Of a DNA stretch of 18,764 bases, positions 14,985 to 18,764 are shown one piece after another (the first letter of the stretch is position 1; every line of letters starts with the position of its first letter). The DNA is taken from positions 1 through 18,764 of the forward strand of contig JBKAGC010000505.1 in the NCBI GenBank assembly GCA_046290215.1. The letters are read 5' to 3'. The stretch is from JAHRVQ01 sp046290215. GTDB lineage: Bacteria > Pseudomonadota > Gammaproteobacteria > Pseudomonadales > Azotimanducaceae. The notes under the pieces were generated by a model. That model did not search any database and was not told the origin of the DNA. It saw only the letters and a list, made by a program, of their open reading frames with translations. The position numbers and the translations under genes are program-made.

Positions 14985-16115
14985 TTAAAGACCTAGTGCG
15001 GCTTCGATTTCACGCCAATCGACGAGCTTGAAGTTCTGCGGGGTATCAACACCGTTGAAACCGTCTTGAACCACCAGTAAACCGTTGGGGAAATCAGCAC
15101 CGAGATTGGCGCTGGAGACTGCCAGGCCATCGGTTTCTTGACTGCCATCAATTGTGCCGTTGGCGCTGATGCGGAAACGGCCAAGGAACTGATAGTTCTC
15201 GGCATCATAAACTGCGTAGCTATCGTTGCCCTGTGATGAAGCGACAAGATAACGCGTCTTGGTACCTTGATAGAGGCCAAGACCTTCAATATCCGCGATG
15301 ATACCGGTGTTGCTACTGAAATCGTCAATACTGACGGCGCTGGAGAATGCCAATTGGTTGTTCTGCCAGGAAAGCTTTGCCGTCCAAATGCCGGTTTCTT
15401 CTTCGCCAACATAAATACGGCCCATAGCATCGTCCACCACACAACCTTCAAGTTGGGTCGCAAACGTTAACTGGCCAATCACGGGTGCTGTGATTTTGCC
15501 GTCTACTTGTTGGACGTGATGTGCCACGGTTTCGCCGGTCTTGTAGGTAACGAAGGCGAATACCTTGTCATCTACTGTACCCAGGCAAAAGCCGTAAGGC
15601 TCTGGCAAGCTGGCGGACGTATCACCCAGGGCAACGACACCAGAAGCTGAGGCAGCAAAGAAAGTAATGACGTCGCCGCGACGATCAGATGCTGCAGCAA
15701 TATCACCTTGCCATCCATCGATGCTCACGTTCTGACGAATGTCGACGTTGTTAGGTAGACCAAGGGGCAAAAATTGCACTTGTTGACCTTTCAGGTTGTA
15801 AACCCCAAGGCCCGACTTTTTGTCCGTACCAATGATCAGGCTCTTACTGGCATCGGTAGGGTGCACCCAAATCGCCGGGTCGTCAGCAGCATCGTCCAAG
15901 GATTGCACTGGTGTGGTTTCGAATCGCGGCGTGACCAATTTAACACTGGCCTCGTCGCCATAGACCACTTGTTCGCGCAGAATCGGATCTTCCGTTAACT
16001 CGGCTTCGTCGTCCTCCGCTGTCACGACAGACGTATCTGCATTTCCTGTGGTGTTTGACTGGCAACCCATCAGGGTTGCCAGAAACAGAGTAGTTAGTAA
16101 AAGTCGATTTTGCAT
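14985..16115 (-). CDS. Beta-propeller phytase, lipoprotein (3-phytase)
   Basis: A 376-residue enzyme of the beta-propeller phytase family, which removes phosphates from inositol hexakisphosphate using calcium. The N-terminus is a lipoprotein signal with lipobox LMGC and Cys18, so it should be lipid-anchored in the cell envelope. Family signatures are DDPAIWVHPTDASKSLIIGT at about 78-97, followed by DKKSGLGVYNL. Further motifs are NNVD (122-125), EPYGFCLG (172-179), QLEGCVVDD (221-229), YVGEEETGIW (235-244), DIEGLGLY (275-282), and FPNGLLVVQDG (342-352). The acidic residues in these motifs correspond to the calcium/phosphate site. Length fits a single propeller domain. It starts 3 bp after the TonB receptor stop and lacks a clear SD, so it is probably translationally coupled in that operon, consistent with phosphate scavenging from phytate. 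Confidence 0.93.
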   Translation of the reverse strand: MQNRLLLTTLFLATLMGCQSNTTGNADTSVVTAEDDEAELTEDPILREQVVYGDEASVKLVTPRFETTPVQSLDDAADDPAIWVHPTDASKSLIIGTDKKSGLGVYNLKGQQVQFLPLGLPNNVDIRQNVSIDGWQGDIAAASDRRGDVITFFAASASGVVALGDTSASLPEPYGFCLGTVDDKVFAFVTYKTGETVAHHVQQVDGKITAPVIGQLTFATQLEGCVVDDAMGRIYVGEEETGIWTAKLSWQNNQLAFSSAVSIDDFSSNTGIIADIEGLGLYQGTKTRYLVASSQGNDSYAVYDAENYQFLGRFRISANGTIDGSQETDGLAVSSANLGADFPNGLLVVQDGFNGVDTPQNFKLVDWREIEAALGL

Positions 16116-16118
16116 AAG

Positions 16119-18695
16119 TTAGAAACTTGCCCTTACGCCGATTGTACCGGTCCAAGAGTATTCCTCGTACTGCAGCAAGCGATCTCGACCTGGGCCTTCC
16201 TGGAACGCGACGTAAGGCTCGTCATTCAGGTTGATTAGCTGGCCGAACACCCGAATGTTTTCGTTGATGGCGTAGCTGGCAGTGAGGTCAATTTGCAAAT
16301 GATCCTCCACATAGCGATCTTCTTCTGCATCACCAGAAAGCTCATCCAGATACTCGTCGCGATAAGCAGCGGTCAAACGGATGCTGAAGCCATGCTTTTC
16401 ATAACCCAACGTGGCGTTGTAGTTATGCTCAGAGGCCGCCGGTAAAGGAATGTTGCGACCAATAATTTCGCCTTCATTGTCGGTGTAGGTGTAGTTCAGA
16501 CCAACCAACATACCGTCAAATGGCTCAGGTAAGAAAGTTAGCGCCTGCTGGTAGTTGAATTCCAGTCCGGTCACTTCAGCTTCATCACCGTTAAGGGGAA
16601 TCACAGCCTCATCGAAGGCCACGCCATTGAATACACCGTTAAAAGGAGCGTCACCAGCGTCATACTCAACGCCAACGATAAAGTTGTCGATTTGCTTGTG
16701 GAACAAGCCAACTTGAATCACCGCGTCGTTAGACATGTAGTATTCAGCGCTCAGGTCATAGTTCCAGGCGGTATATGGATCAAGTTCGGGGTTGCCGAAT
16801 TCACCTTCCCGTTCACCGTCGTCTGCTTCTTCAACCGCAAAGCGAGGGGCGAGTTGGGCGAAGTTAGGTCGAACCAGGCTCTTGAAAATGCCGCCGCGCA
16901 GAATCAGTTCGTCAGTTGCCTCATAGCGCACGCTAATGCTTGGCATATAGTCGCGGTAATCCTGATCAAAGTTATTTTGAATCACGAAGATTGAGTTTTC
17001 CGCAACGGCGATACCATTTCTGGTGCCACCATCCTCGTAGATTTCCACCAGGTTCGCACTAAAGTCATTGCTGGTTTGTTCAAGACGAAGACCACCGATG
17101 ACAGTCAAAGGTCCGCTTTCGTAGCGACCCATCAAGTAGACGGCGAGAACATCCTCATTAACGACGAAGTCTTCTAACGCTGACTCAACTTCGCTGTCGA
17201 ACACGTTGCGGGTGAATAGCGCCGCATTGCGTGCATTAAAGCCTCGAACCAGGCTAAGGTTTGGAAGCGGATCAATGTTGATAAGATCATAAGAACCTGA
17301 ACCGATAGCGTCTGCCAGGGTGTAGGTACCGTTAAACTCATCAAAGACATCCAGGGTTAAGTCAAACTGCTTGGTTCGCTCACGGAATTTACCGCCGAAC
17401 TTCACATCCAGATCGCCATTGTCTAACTGGAACTTACGAGTGATGTCGAGACGAAAGGCAACCTCGTCATCTTCAGCGCGAGCTTCGACCTGTTCATACT
17501 TATCGAATTCATAAGTTGCTGGATCAGTAAAAGCAGCGTTGCCCGCGGTAATCGTAAACGGTATGCGTTCAATGTCGCCGTATTGCATGGCCACGGCAAG
17601 TTCACCGGGATTTTCAAAGCTGGCGCTAAAGCGGGTGGGATCTTGTGTGTTGGTTTCCTCTTCCTCGGCGCGAGAGAAGGAGGCCTCGTATTCAAATGTC
17701 CACTTGTCTAGCTCGGTCTCACCGCCAAATTGAACAGAAGTGATGGTCTGTCCTTCGAAGCGATCTTTTAGGCCGCGATCAATGGCGATTTCACCATCGT
17801 CGGATAGGAACACTGCAGAGGACTCTGTGCCAGAACTGGGGGCTTCATCAAAGGCAAAAACCAGGCGGCGACGCTCTTCGAAGTCATCAAAAATGCTGTA
17901 TAGGGCGCGGCCATAAACCACAGTATTATCGTTGACGCGGTAGTCCACAGACAGGTTATAGCCAACCCGCTTGCGATTTACATCGTAGTCGCGGTACTCA
18001 ACGTCACTGGCGTATAAGACACCAGTATCAGAAATCGCCCAACCCTCGGCTTCAATGTTGTCAGTTGAGGTATCACGGTCGTAATAAGAAGCACCGCCAG
18101 AGATGCCCAGGCGTTCGCTGATGGGATAAGCAAAGTCAAAGGCTGCTTTCGGTGAGTGCTCTTCGTTCAGATCATTGTACGAGTTCTCAATCTTCACGTT
18201 GAGATGTGGTTCTTGAACCTCGAAGGCGCTGGTGGTGTTGATACGAATCGCCGCACCAATGGTGTCAGCATCCATGTCTGGGGTAAGTGTTTTGATGACT
18301 TCCAGTGACTCGATCAGTTCGGAAGCAATGACGTCCAGGGCAACCTGGCGGGTGTCGCTTTCCGGTGCTGGAATACGTGCACCATTAATAGACGCAGAGT
18401 TCAAACTAGGGTCGAGACCGCGTACAGCGATAAAGCGGCCCTCACCCTGGTCGTTAAGAACATTGACGCCAGCCAATCGACGGACAGATTCCGCAACGTT
18501 TTGATCCGGAAATTGACCAATGGCATCACGAGTTAAGATGCTCTTGATCAGGTCATCATCCTTTTGTCGGGCGATGCTGTTCTCTAGCATCGCTCGCTGG
18601 CCAACCACTGTGACCTGTTCCATATCTGTCTCGGCGTGGCTATTCGCTACCGCCAGACTCGCCGCAAACAATACGGCTGACTTTTTTAGATTCAT
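16119..18695 (-). CDS. TonB-dependent outer-membrane receptor, partner of the phytase
   Basis: An 858-residue receptor that imports a ligand through the outer membrane using TonB energy. The signal peptide is MNLKKSAVLFAASLAVANSHA, with cleavage probably before ETD, then a TonB-box-like EQVTVVG. The plug domain shows QFPDQNVAESVRRLAGV, GRFIAVRGLDP, LNSASINGARIP and LIESLEVIKTLTPDMDADTIG, the pattern of the Xanthomonas/Caulobacter-type TonB receptor family. The C-terminal barrel ends in Phe (VRASF), the outer-membrane insertion signature. I chose the ATG at 18695 because it begins a proper signal peptide; an in-frame ATG at 18752 would add 19 polar residues before it. The phytase follows 3 bp downstream, and such pairing with beta-propeller phytases is known in other Proteobacteria. 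The ligand is likely phytate or its products, but could be another phosphorylated or carbohydrate compound. Confidence 0.92.
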   Translation of the reverse strand: MNLKKSAVLFAASLAVANSHAETDMEQVTVVGQRAMLENSIARQKDDDLIKSILTRDAIGQFPDQNVAESVRRLAGVNVLNDQGEGRFIAVRGLDPSLNSASINGARIPAPESDTRQVALDVIASELIESLEVIKTLTPDMDADTIGAAIRINTTSAFEVQEPHLNVKIENSYNDLNEEHSPKAAFDFAYPISERLGISGGASYYDRDTSTDNIEAEGWAISDTGVLYASDVEYRDYDVNRKRVGYNLSVDYRVNDNTVVYGRALYSIFDDFEERRRLVFAFDEAPSSGTESSAVFLSDDGEIAIDRGLKDRFEGQTITSVQFGGETELDKWTFEYEASFSRAEEEETNTQDPTRFSASFENPGELAVAMQYGDIERIPFTITAGNAAFTDPATYEFDKYEQVEARAEDDEVAFRLDITRKFQLDNGDLDVKFGGKFRERTKQFDLTLDVFDEFNGTYTLADAIGSGSYDLINIDPLPNLSLVRGFNARNAALFTRNVFDSEVESALEDFVVNEDVLAVYLMGRYESGPLTVIGGLRLEQTSNDFSANLVEIYEDGGTRNGIAVAENSIFVIQNNFDQDYRDYMPSISVRYEATDELILRGGIFKSLVRPNFAQLAPRFAVEEADDGEREGEFGNPELDPYTAWNYDLSAEYYMSNDAVIQVGLFHKQIDNFIVGVEYDAGDAPFNGVFNGVAFDEAVIPLNGDEAEVTGLEFNYQQALTFLPEPFDGMLVGLNYTYTDNEGEIIGRNIPLPAASEHNYNATLGYEKHGFSIRLTAAYRDEYLDELSGDAEEDRYVEDHLQIDLTASYAINENIRVFGQLINLNDEPYVAFQEGPGRDRLLQYEEYSWTGTIGVRASF

Positions 18696-18764
18696 TAACT
18701 CAAAGCCAAAACTCGATTCGTACACTGCGCCGGTTTTTGTACGCACATTCATGGGGAATAAAAC

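Noticed and set aside
14993..15463. Minus-strand open frame of 156 codons inside the phytase gene
   Set aside because: Frame-shifted shadow; the phytase frame is uninterrupted and carries the family motifs here.

Overview
The window looks like a chromosomal stretch of a free-living, probably marine gammaproteobacterium. The base composition is mixed, roughly half G+C by eye. The gene content is typical of Gram-negative heterotrophs: an RND pump, an Aer-like chemoreceptor, a hybrid histidine kinase, and a TonB receptor paired with a beta-propeller phytase. The lineage is an inference from protein style only; no rRNA or other marker gene is present. Coding density is high and no gap between genes exceeds 160 bases. 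I found no tRNA, rRNA, CRISPR array, integrase or insertion sequence.

Layout, left to right. The window opens inside a plus-strand M24B aminopeptidase (Xaa-Pro aminopeptidase type). Convergent with it is a minus-strand efflux operon, an adaptor lipoprotein followed by an HAE1-type RND permease, with no outer-membrane channel gene in view. Across a 144-bp divergent spacer lies a plus-strand pair, a glutathione S-transferase-like protein and an amidohydrolase-2 protein, coupled by an ATGA overlap. Next on the plus strand is a metallo-beta-lactamase-fold protein of the Blh/persulfide-dioxygenase type, behind an AT-rich, palindrome-rich promoter. A minus-strand signalling block follows, read right to left: a small nucleotidyltransferase, an Aer-like PAS chemoreceptor, and a membrane-anchored PAS/HisKA/HATPase/REC hybrid kinase. 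A phosphotransferase of the aminoglycoside/ecdysteroid-kinase fold is divergent from the nucleotidyltransferase and convergent with an SDR oxidoreductase. The right end is a minus-strand operon in which a TonB-dependent receptor is followed 3 bp later by a lipoprotein beta-propeller phytase.

Working together: the receptor and phytase form a plausible phytate phosphorus-scavenging unit, with outer-membrane uptake plus a lipid-anchored hydrolase. The adaptor and permease form two thirds of a tripartite exporter. The GST-like and amidohydrolase pair, the MBL protein, the SDR and the phosphotransferase look like small-molecule or detoxification enzymes whose substrates cannot be read from sequence. 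The Aer-like receptor probably reports redox or oxygen state to the chemotaxis machinery. The hybrid kinase next to it has no dedicated response regulator in the window. Nothing here is clearly a new system. The least ordinary items are the redox receptor/kinase/nucleotidyltransferase block, the orphan palindromic promoter of the MBL gene, and the coupled GST-like/amidohydrolase pair.
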